Assembly: GCF_032362555.1 (NCBI RefSeq) | Contig: NC_083532.1 | Coordinates: 3,299,001 to 3,363,000 of the forward strand | Direction: 5' to 3' | Source: Amyelois transitella | Lineage: Eukaryota; Arthropoda; Insecta; Lepidoptera; Pyralidae | Length of the DNA: 64,000 nucleotides | In this document: positions 55,568 to 64,000 of the stretch, piece after piece | How the letters are laid out: every line of letters begins with the position of its first letter | Position numbering within the stretch: position 1 is the stretch's first letter | Position numbers and translations under genes: made by a program | Notes under the pieces: model-generated | The model's database searches: none | Told to the model about the DNA's origin: nothing | What the model saw: the letters and a program-made list of their open reading frames with translations, nothing else

Positions 55568-56247
55568 TAGTGTAAACCAAGTTCTCTGCCAAAATTTGAG
55601 CAAACTTTGGACTTGAAACATACAAATTTCTATAAAATGGACAAGTCAAATGATATTTCAACCCTTGGTTTCATATCTTACAATAATAATCGGACACATG
55701 CTTTTTATTGTGAAACTTTCTTCACATTACATAACTTCATTTTAAAACTCTGACGATGCCTTGACTTTTTTCGACATTCAATTATTTATGCCTGATGGTA
55801 AGCGGTTACCACATCTTGGTAACATAAAATGTACGTCACATTATCATCAATACATTGCATTTAAGGCATAAGAAACCTTATACTTAATAGGTGATTCTTG
55901 ATGTAGTGTTAATCTTAATATATATTTCTTAGAAATCTGTCTGTTTATAGCTAAAAAACTATATACATCTTCAGAACTATTTTCTCTAACTTTTGCACTT
56001 GACCATAAATCAATTTACTCATTGAATGTATTTAAAATAACCAAAAGTGGAAAATTATCCCACTAAAATCATTTTTTTTTAATATTTTAACTCTTCAAAG
56101 GTTCCTTAATACCTTAAATAACCAAACATGGCGTCTCCCGAAACGGAATCAAAGCATCGTCATTTTTTTTCTTCCTAAAACTAAAATCCTCGCGTCGTGC
56201 TGTGTTGGCGGTAAAAAAATAAATCCAATATTCCTTGTTGGCAACAC

Positions 56248-59200
56248 TTAGAATTTGGACTTTCTTTTGGCCGGCGACCTCGGCGGCGGCGCTTCAGTCT
56301 TCTTGCTCTGGGGGGGAACGATTATAATTTCTGAAAGTGTTAGGATTTCAAGAAAAAATAAAACGCTGATTAGAAATATTTTAATAGTCGGCCCCTGTGG
56401 CGCAGTGGTAGTACGGTTGTCTGTGACACACACATCCCGGGTTCGAATCCCGAGTAGGTCTTGGTATATAAGTATGTTTTATTCAAATATAGTATTCAGT
56501 ATATCTCGTAACACAAGTCTCGAACTTACTCGAGGCTCACACAAAAACTGTGTAATATGTCTCGTTTATATTTTATATTTATTTACTCCTTCAAGAATAA
56601 AAGTTACAAAGTATTACCTCTCTCGATCGCTTCGCTCTCGGCTCCCCAATGTCTTTTTCCTTCTCATCTTTGCTGTCTTCTTTGCTCTCTTCTGTTCCCT
56701 TTTCTTTAGACTCTTTTGAATCTTTTGATTCTTTCGATTCTTTTGGCTCTTTCTCTTTAGCATCTTTGTTACTCTTCGTTTCCTTATCTTTACTCTTGCT
56801 TTTAACTTCTTCACTCTCTTTCTTGTCCTTATCATCTTCTGTCGTCAATTTCTCTTCCGCATTACCGTCTTTAGGTTTTAAATCTTCTTCAACTTTCTCG
56901 CTGTCCGTCTCGGTGACCGCGACTTGCTTCTCTTTTTCTTTGTCAGAGTCGTTCTGTTCCGCTGCACTTTCTAATTCTTTTGTTTGTTCTTCATTGCTAT
57001 TGGCTTCTGGTTCTGAAAACAAAAATATACCTCTGAAATTATTACAACACCAGGAAAATCTACATTTACATAATAATAATAAACATAAATCTTTTCTCGG
57101 AGGGGTAGGCAGAGACTACGTTTATCGACTTGCCACGATCATCATCACTCTATTCATGCAAGCAAGTACATTTTCACATTTAACAGACAATAGTTAACTT
57201 TCATATTGCTTATATATTCACGTGTTTATATTTTTATATTTATAAATACCTTTTCAACGAATCAAAAATATATATTACTCTGTCCAAAACCGATTAAAAA
57301 TTTGACATGTATATCCCAGCGCAAAGTGAAAGGATTCCGGCAATTCCCGTGGAAACTCGAATTAACGTTACTTTATATTTTAAGCGGGCATACTCTAAAT
57401 ATATACTCTAAGCATAAGCTTTGAGCTAACTGCAATTTCAAAAATGTACATCAAGATTATAATTAAAAAAAAATCATACTGTCCGCCCATAATGTTGTGA
57501 ATCCAAAAGATATGACAATTATTAAGATTAATTAGAAGTATCCTATAATAAGGAATAATAATTTAGAACTTGAATTTAAAAAAATTAACAATTGTGCATG
57601 CTGTATACTGTGGCTGATTGGTTTATTATCAAAAGTACAGTAAAGATTATAACTTATAAATTTCTCACCTTTATCGTTGCTAGCCTCTTCAATAGGAGCT
57701 GCCTCCGTCTCCATCGGCGTGTCTGTCTGTTCGTCTGCTTTCTGTTTCTCCTTTTCTGATTCTTTCTCTTCTTGATGTTTCCTCTGACGTTTTGAAGCTT
57801 TCGACGGTGTACTGTTGTTCACTGGTTTCTTTTGTTTTACTATATAAAAAAAAGATTTTATATTTCGTCTAATTTGATTGTCGTGTGGTTTCTGGCATTT
57901 CGGAATAGAATAACTCCATATCTTTCTCATGGTTGTCTTTTCGAGACTATTGGCTCTGTCTATCCCGTAGACAGAGTTAGCAGTCTCGAAATGACACCCA
58001 ATAGGCCACGTTCCACTTGTTATCTTAATGATAGAATCGAGATTCATATAGTAACAAGTTGCCAGCCCGGCGTCTTAAAGAATCCCAAGTTTATAAGTAT
58101 ATCCCTTAGTCGGCTTTTACGACACCCATGGGAAAGAAATGGAGTGGTCTTATACTTTTATCTATTGGTGCCGGGAACCACACGACATGTTTGTATGTAT
58201 GTATGTTTGATATTACATATATACATATAATCACGGCTGATATGATCATGACAATTTAAGTACCTGGTGTTTTTTTCTTCTGATTACTATCATCTTCCTT
58301 CTCATCAGCCTTCTCTTTCTCCTCGTCGTTGGCCGCGTCTATAGCTGACTTCATGTTGTGCGATGTGGGCATTGACATTTCTACAACAATAAATAAAATA
58401 ATTCGACGAAGGAACTAAGGGCGTCCTTAATTAAGGACGTCCTGGTAAAGGGTCAGGTCAAAAGTACCCGAAACCGCCGAGCTTGCATGAAGAGAGTTAT
58501 GAATGTGGATGAAGCAAAGGAAGTATGCAGGGATCGTGGCAAGTGGAAAGAGGTAGTCTCTGCCTACCCCTCCGGGAAAGAGGCGTGATTTTATGTATGC
58601 ATGTATGTATGTAATTCGACGAACTGTGTGGCGCAGCGGTAGTACGCTTGTCTGTGACACCGGAGGTCCCGGGTTCGAATCTCAGTCAGTGCATTATGAG
58701 AAACGATCTTTTTCTAATTGGGTCTTGGACTTGGTTTATCTATGTAAGTATTTATAATAAAATATAGTATCGTTGAGTTAGTATCTCGTAACACAAGTCT
58801 CGAACTTACTACGAGGCCAACTCAATCTGTGTAATTTGTCCCTTCCATACATATTTAAGTTACGAACGTGATGATGGTACGATCCGTCGTCGGTGCGGGA
58901 ATCCGACTCGCGCTTGGCCGGTTTTGATAAATACATACATACATATGGTCACGTCTTTATCCCTTGTGGGGTAGACAGAGCCAACAGTCTTGAAAAGACT
59001 GTTCGACCACGTTCAGCTATTTGGCTTAATGATAGAATTGAGATCTAAATAGTGACAGGTTGCTAGCCCATCGCCTAAAAAAAAAGAATCTCAAGTTTGT
59101 AAGCCTATCCCTTAGTCGCTTTTTACGACATCCATGGGAAAGAGATGGAGTGGTCCTATTCTTTTTTGTATTGGTGCCGGGAACCACACGGCATTTTGAT

Positions 59201-62200
59201 AAATACTTAAATAGATATACAACATCTTAAGATCTAAGTACACACCTAAAGGCTCGTGGACCATTTCCAGCAACTCGTCAGCACTGAGCTTAGCCGTGGC
59301 ATTCTTGAACTGTGTCACTCGCTCCGAGAAGAATTCCCAGAACGATAGACCGTCCGGTGTTGTGAACAGCTCCTGTAAGAGAAGAGTGCATAGTTCAGAG
59401 ATTGAGATAGGTTTTTAGCGACATCTATACGCCACAAGAGTGAGAACACTAAATTAACGACGTAATATCAAAGGAACGGCTATTAGTGCTTTTTTTAGCA
59501 ATCGCTCTTTTAAAACACTATATTATTGTCAAAGATTTATATTTACATACATACATACATATAATCACGTCTATATTCCTTGCGGGGTAGACAGAGCCAA
59601 TAGTCTTGATAAGACTGAATGGCCACGTTCAGCTATTTGGCTTAATGATAGAATTGAGATTCAAATAGTGACAGGTTGCTAGCCCATCGCCTAAAAAAGA
59701 ATCCCAAGTTTGTAAGCCTATCCCTTAGTCAATAATTAATTATTACATAGCTATTTTACATAGCTAAGTACTGTACAAGCACGCTATGCACTTTATACTA
59801 ATTGAAACGCGTGCGCACGCTGTCGTCGCTGGGCGGAATGAAAATGAAAAATGAGATGAGAAAGATTTTATTTTTCCACCACATACAAATATACAAATTA
59901 AATTTATATTGGGAGGTGGACTGGAGCCTAAACTAGGTTAGACCTGTACTTCAGGCCTCCAGGTCACCCGCCAAGCCGCGTCCCCCGCCCCTCGTCACTT
60001 CCCCGGCATCGCGTTCCGTTACTCGTATTGGGCGCTAACAACTACCATACCACATTCGAATATATCACTACATAGTATAAAACAAAGTCGCTATTTTAGT
60101 CTGTTTGTCTGTATGCTTAAATCTTTAAAATTACGCAACGGATTTTGATGCGGTTTTTTGTAACAGGTAGAGTGATTCAAGAGGAATGTTTTTATTTATA
60201 ATAACATTCATAATTTTGCACCCGTGCGAAGCCGGGGCGGGTCGCTAGTTACAGATACACAAGAGTTCGCTCACCTTCATATTCTTATACAGGGTGTCGG
60301 CCAACTTCCTGATTCTCATCGCCCGTTAACCTTCGTATTCTTATACAGGGTGTCGGCCAACTTCCTGATCCTCATTGCCCGTTACTCGCATTGGGCGCTC
60401 ACAACTACCATACCTACTCGAATATATACAGATACACAAGAGTTAGCTCACCTTCATATTCTTATACAGGGTGTCGGCCAACTTCCTGATCCTCATCGCC
60501 TGCTTGCTGAACTGCAGCGCCGCACTCTCGCTGAGGTCCCAGGAGGGCGTGTTGCCCACGTAGGCGCGCATGCGCTTCACCGTCTCCACGCACGTGGGGT
60601 GCTTCAGCAGCATCAGGGGCTTCACGTCCAGCTCTGTAAGTGACGAGCAAGGGATGGTAAGATGTTCAGGTAATCAATAAATCAACTACAATTTTTAAGT
60701 GGAGTGGGGTTTAGATGTAGACACGAGATCTAGCAAGTAGCCGGCAGTGGATAGCGAGTTGATTAACTTGGTCGTTGAAGTAGACCAAAGGAGAAAGTTC
60801 GGGGCTTATATATGGCTCCCGGGCTGTGAAGGGGAGACAGCAGCGGCACAAAAGGATCTTTTATTTCGAAATCATACTACCAAATTCTACAATTGACACA
60901 TAGACTATTAGGTCTCATATAATCTGTGCTGTTAAACAACATCTCTTTATCTGACACAAAACATCAATGAATGCGCAATATAGTTGATAAACAACACTCA
61001 CATTATTGCAAAAAAAGTATAGTAAATTCATGTCTAGATTTTTTTACTCATTTTTCCTAGACAGTAATACACGTCTTTTACACAAATATATTTATTTAAA
61101 ATAAAACGTGAAAAAAAATCATCCATTTAAGGGTTAAGTTGCCCTCTGAACATAAAGGCTAATTTTAGGAACGAATAGTAACTCACGCAACAACTCGTCC
61201 AAAAGCTTCAGACAAAGCTCAGTATCAGCTTTTTCCAGACACAAGCAGGTTTTAATCTTCGCGTCCAACTCTATTAGTTTCATCTCCGTCTTCAGGAACT
61301 GAACGCGCGATTTTTTCTCTTCTGAAAATTATTTAATCAACATACATATTACTTTCTTGTTACTGTGTAAATTTCTATAAAATACAAACAAACAAACATA
61401 TAATCACGTTTAATCTCTCACGGGGTATACAGAGCAAACGTTACCTTGTAACGTTACATTACCACACAGATACGTAAGGAACCATACAAACATATAGTCA
61501 CTAGTCTATATCCCTTGCGGGGTAGACAATGCCAACAGTTTCGAAAAGACTGAAACGCCACATTCGATTGTATGGCTTAATGATGGAATTGAGATTCAAA
61601 TGCGTTACTTATTTACTATGATTTGTATTAATTTAAGGCTCATTGTAAGTGAATTTAATTCTTTATGAGTCAATTGAGATCTTTAAACCTAATAGTGACA
61701 GGTTGCTAGCCCATCACCTCACACGAGGAATCCCAAGTTTTAGCTTAGGAAACGAAGAACTAATTGCTCTGCCGCAACACAGTTTTTACTAGTGCGGGGA
61801 GTAGCCGTCAATATCTGCTGTTACCAAACTTATTGCTTCTCCCCTCAACATTATTCTAGGTCATGTTAAAAACAATAATATTTTTATAAGCTTCTGTTTA
61901 GCGTGCATTGTTTGTATACATAGTTAATGTAAGTATTCAATAAGTGCTATTATTACAAGATTGTTTATATCAAAACTTGATAATTAGTTAAGTTATATTT
62001 GTAACAGGGGTATGTAAATGTTTTTGGCAATAAATATTTTTTATTTATTTTATTTACATATGTTCCAAATCTTACCAGTTTCTCTCTCCTTGTCCAAAGT
62101 GGTCTTCTCTTCATCCGTGAGGTTCAGATCCATCACCAGCTGGGCCAGGACTGACTCCGGTTTTATTTGACCACGTTCTGGGAACAAAACATTTGTATTT

Positions 62201-62723
62201 ATAATAGAATATTGTTAAAGTATCATAGACTCGGACGTGTTCCAATGGTAGATTTTTAAGTATATTACGATTACAGTCTCACAAAGACTGAAAGGCCACA
62301 TTCAGATGTATTCAATGATAGAATTAAGATGCAAATAGTGACAGGTTGGTAACCCATTTGTGAGTAGTGTAAGTGTGAAGTTTGTGAGTATTTATTTATG
62401 TTTGTTGAACCGATTACAATGAAATTCGGTATGTAAGTCGCTAAAGACCCAGAATAACACATAGGCTACTTTTTATCCCGTAGTTTCCGCATGATTAATT
62501 ATTACGTTACGATAAGGTTTCTACGCGGTCGAAGTCGCCGGCGGCCTCTTCATCTTACCTAATTGTAATTTCAAGGTGACAGCATTGGAAGCCGCCTGCT
62601 TATCCCATTGCAGTCTGGCGTTCTCGCTCTTGAAACTGGACGGCCTGGACTGGAACAGCTTCACGCCGATGTATTGACCCGTGGGAAGATAGGCGATTAA
62701 TATGTTGTCTTTTTCTGCGTCGT
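56248..62723 (-). CDS. LEDGF/HDGF-family chromatin protein, nine 3' exons
   Basis: Minus-strand exons: 62559-62723, 62076-62177, 61187-61321, 60452-60633, 59246-59372, 58264-58380, 57669-57839, 56618-57012 and 56248-56307. All junctions agree in phase (483 residues plus stop, 5' end missing). Exons 3-5 encode RVQFLKTEMKLIELDAKIK, LCLKLLDELLQLDVKPLMLL, ETVKRMRAYV and MRIRKLADTLYKNMKELF. This matches the integrase-binding-domain helices of LEDGF/HDGF2-type proteins, which dock chromatin partners. The later exons are a charged Lys/Glu/Ser tail ending in a basic PAKRKSKF. The PWWP domain expected upstream is not in the window. It is probably the relative of Drosophila Jasper (CG7946); the ortholog name is inference. 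Confidence 0.82.
56394..56590 (+). repeat. tRNA-headed SINE in the last intron of the LEDGF-like gene
   Basis: The head CCTGTGGCGCAGTGGTAGTA with GGGTTCGAATCCCGAG is the best preserved in the window. It resembles a tRNA but has the SINE body behind it (AACACAAGTCTCGAACTTAC), so it is not called as a tRNA gene. Confidence 0.82.
57087..57160 (-). repeat. RTE-like tail fragment in an intron
   Basis: GGAGGGGTAGGCAGAGACTA and ACTTGCCACGATC identify it. It lies between the exons at 56618-57012 and 57669-57839. Confidence 0.65.
57885..58195. repeat. Two SINE copies joined tail to tail
   Basis: A plus fragment (57885-57972) meets a minus copy (57957-58195). The junction CTCTGTCTATCCCGTAGACAGAG is palindromic and both tails are lost. 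They fill most of the 424-base intron between the exons at 57669-57839 and 58264-58380. Confidence 0.75.
58427..58613 (+). repeat. 3' tail of an RTE-like LINE
   Basis: Well preserved: AGGACGTCCTGGTAAAGGGT at the start, CCCTCCGGGAAAGAGGCGTG and a (TATG)n tail at the end. It lies in an intron of the LEDGF-like gene. Confidence 0.8.
58627..58865 (+). repeat. tRNA-headed SINE
   Basis: The head GTGGCGCAGCGGTAGTACGC with GGGTTCGAATCTC is followed by the standard body. It is inserted next to the RTE-like tail. Confidence 0.82.
58932..59194 (-). repeat. Full-length (TATG)-tailed SINE
   Basis: Minus copy from (CATA)n to GGGAACCACACGGCA. It is one of the best-preserved copies, 50 bases from an exon of the LEDGF-like gene. 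Confidence 0.83.
59548..59735 (-). repeat. (TATG)-tailed SINE, 5'-truncated
   Basis: It has a (CATA)n tail at 59548 and stops inside the GCCTATCCCTTAGTC segment. Confidence 0.75.
60060..60255. repeat. Interspersed repeat in an intron
   Basis: It contains TACGCAACGGATTTTGATGC and ends CACCCGTGCGAAGCCGGGGC, like many non-autonomous lepidopteran repeats. It abuts the exon-end duplications. Confidence 0.55.
60243..60512. repeat. Three copies of the 3' end of an exon
   Basis: TTCTTATACAGGGTGTCGGC and CAACTTCCTGAT occur at about 60279, 60337 and 60460. The last is the real end of the exon at 60452-60633. The first also carries the splice donor. Related flank (GTTACTCGTATTGGGCGC) recurs at about 60015 and 60380. 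Confidence 0.8.
61490..61745 (-). repeat. Broken SINE copy in an intron
   Basis: Two pieces of a minus copy, about 61490-61590 and 61690-61745, are separated by about 100 bases of other DNA. A further fragment is at 61395-61440. Confidence 0.65.
62385..62543. repeat. Interspersed repeat next to a splice donor
   Basis: CCGATTACAATGAAATTCGG, CACATAGGCTACTTTTTATC and ACGCGGTCGAAGTCGCCGGC mark a common non-autonomous repeat. It ends about 15 bases from the splice donor of the exon at 62559-62723. A SINE fragment (62270-62360) lies beyond it. Confidence 0.6.
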
Positions 62724-63600
62724 CTGTTTTGGAATAAAAAAAATTAACGAGCTTTAATCAATTTGCGGTAAAACAGGTATTGCATACGTACTTACATACA
62801 TATAGTCACGTCTATATAGCTTGCGGGGTAGACAGAGCCAACAGTCTTGAAAATACCGAAAGGGCACGCAGAACTGTATGCCTTCGTAATGGGATTGAGA
62901 TTCAAAAAGTGACAGGTCGCTATCCCATTGCCTTCATTAAGAATCCCAAGTTTATAACCGTAATACATACATACATAAAATCACGCATCTTTCCCGGAGG
63001 GGTAGGCAGAGACTACCTCTTTCCACTTGCCACGATCTCTGCACACTTCCTTCGTTTCATCCACATTCATAACTCTCTTTATGCAAGCTCGGCGGTTTCG
63101 GGTACTTTTGACCTGACCCTTTACCAGGATGTCCTTAATTTGATCAAGATACGTTCGTCTAGGTCTATAACCCTATCCGTTACTTATTCTGTCGTCGACC
63201 TACTGGAAGAAATTTCTTTAGAAATAAGTAGTGCCCTTGTACTGAATTTATTTTTAGTCTAAGTTCTATTCTTATTTGTTTTCATTGATGTACATAAATA
63301 CGTGCATAAAAATAAATTATAAATAAGTGTTGCTTATTTAGCTATATTTAGTAAAAAACCACCAAAGACCGTGCCCATTTCAATTTCGACTAGATAACAA
63401 AATAGAATCTAAATATAAGAATAGAATATAATATAAAAAACTGATTTAATAAAAGATATTAAAAAGATAAAATAATTTATTTATAAACATACTCTCAATG
63501 ACATAGTTTTAATCATTTTAAATTAAACATTTTACTTTCAGTTAAAATAATATGCCGCCTTTCTTATTTGGATGATGCCAACAATAACATTTAATTTCAG
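62724..63600. other. Stretch upstream of the first visible LEDGF-like exon
   Basis: It holds a SINE (62796-62966, -), an RTE-like tail and a repeat at 63195-63310. No PWWP-coding exon or promoter can be seen. Confidence 0.6.
62964..63175 (-). repeat. 3' tail of an RTE-like LINE
   Basis: Minus copy with AAAATCACGCATCTTTCCCG and CTTTACCAGGATGTCC. It directly follows a SINE copy of the same orientation. Confidence 0.75.
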
Positions 63601-64000
63601 TTAATAATTAAATAAATTCCCAAACTTTCTAACCAACAATTTATTTTCGTCCGGATACATTTGCAATATTTTGAAATATACCTCTTTGGAACCGCCGAAT
63701 TCATCTTTTTCCACCATACTTTTTTTCATATACTCAGCGTATTTAACTTTAAAACCCATATCGTCCAATTCTACAGACATAGCTACAGGTTTAAAACTAT
63801 CATTATTATTGATATTACGAAACAAATTAAAGAAGTCGTTTCCTTCAGGTATTTTGTACGTATCTTCTGTACTTTTATATTTAATATCATTACATTTTTC
63901 GAGCACTTCGAAGCTTTTAACGTCTAAATCTTTGTAAGTCTTTTTCAAGGACGCTATCGAACAAAAAGATTCATTTCGATTTTGCGATAAAGTATCGATT
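63601..64000 (-). CDS. Gene B: partial paralogue of gene A
   Basis: The minus frame is open from the window edge to a TAA at 63601, 132 codons; the start lies outside. It shares with gene A the motif KIPEGNDFFNLFRN (A: RIPDGDEFYDLFRG), VAMSVELDD (A: QCMSVEKEA), and SKEVYFKILQMYPDENK (A: AKETAKRILEFYQTDNK). The spacing between the last two is almost the same. Gene A has an intron just before the last motif; B reads straight through. B lacks A's basic C-terminus and ends KFGNLFNY. The family is unknown to me. It lies on the same strand as, and upstream of, the visible LEDGF-like exons. Confidence 0.72.
   Translation of the reverse strand, partial: IDTLSQNRNESFCSIASLKKTYKDLDVKSFEVLEKCNDIKYKSTEDTYKIPEGNDFFNLFRNINNNDSFKPVAMSVELDDMGFKVKYAEYMKKSMVEKDEFGGSKEVYFKILQMYPDENKLLVRKFGNLFNY

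Larger units (their letters stand above)
53047..56247. other. Stretch between gene A and the LEDGF-like gene
   Basis: SINE fragments lie at 53230-53410 (+) and 54960-55050 (+). Two MITEs are listed separately. The remainder is AT-rich; short reading frames such as 54013-54222 show no recognisable domain. Confidence 0.6.

Noticed and set aside
56394..56465. Possible tRNA gene with good A and B boxes
   Set aside because: The same head with the same downstream body recurs at 4950, 41745, 42650, 47712 and 58627, so it is a SINE head, not a tRNA gene.
56649..57197. 182-codon Ser/Leu-rich plus-strand ORF
   Set aside because: It is the antisense of the Lys/Glu/Ser-rich exon at 56618-57012.
56248..62723. 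Grp170/HYOU1-like chaperone
   Set aside because: The acidic Lys/Glu tail suggested it at first, but exons 3-5 fit the LEDGF integrase-binding-domain pattern and no ATPase domain is present.

Overview
The window looks like nuclear DNA of a moth (Lepidoptera, perhaps a noctuid-like lineage). The support is small split genes with GT-AG introns, AT-rich unique DNA, five Kunitz-inhibitor genes, a TMA7 gene, a LEDGF/HDGF-type gene, and a dense load of short interspersed elements with (TATG)n tails and tRNA-headed SINEs. Species and chromosome cannot be told from the sequence.

Layout. 1 to ~3760: GC-rich 5' part of a Jockey-type non-LTR retrotransposon on the minus strand (complete gag-like ORF1, start of ORF2 with its endonuclease). 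3.8-8.6 kb: repeats only. 8632-14348: complete Ty3/gypsy element of the CsRn1/Kabuki type on the minus strand, with identical 197-bp LTRs, a CCATA target duplication, a tRNA-Trp primer site, gag, pol and an extra small membrane-protein ORF. 14.3-23.7 kb: repeats, including two solo-LTR-like copies. ~23.7-28.4 kb: CR1-group LINE with ORF1 and ORF2 open. 29.8-44.9 kb: five Kunitz loci (K1 plus strand; K2-K5 minus strand) of the same design: signal-peptide exon, exon with Cys1-Cys2, exon with Cys3-Cys6. K3 carries one extra base. 45-48.2 kb: repeats. 49.9-50.2 kb: TMA7. 50.8-53.0 kb: gene A, an unrecognised acidic protein. 53-56.2 kb: two MITEs and other repeats. 56.2-62.7 kb, minus: nine exons of a gene with an integrase-binding-domain-like fold signature (LEDGF/HDGF family); its 5' end is not seen. 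63.6-64.0 kb, minus: gene B, a partial divergent paralogue of gene A.

How things work together. The Kunitz genes are secreted serine-protease inhibitor candidates whose P1 residues differ (Lys, Lys, Arg against Tyr, Tyr), so the cluster may cover trypsin-like and chymotrypsin-like targets. Genes A and B share motifs, lie in opposite orientation and flank the LEDGF-like gene, suggesting an old inverted duplication. The non-tRNA SINE family and an RTE-like LINE have similar 3' ends and the same (TATG)n tail, so the LINE machinery probably mobilises the SINE.

Exon coordinates were derived by eye from splice motifs and reading phase; they add up in frame except in K3. Family names rest on motifs recognised by eye, with no database search.
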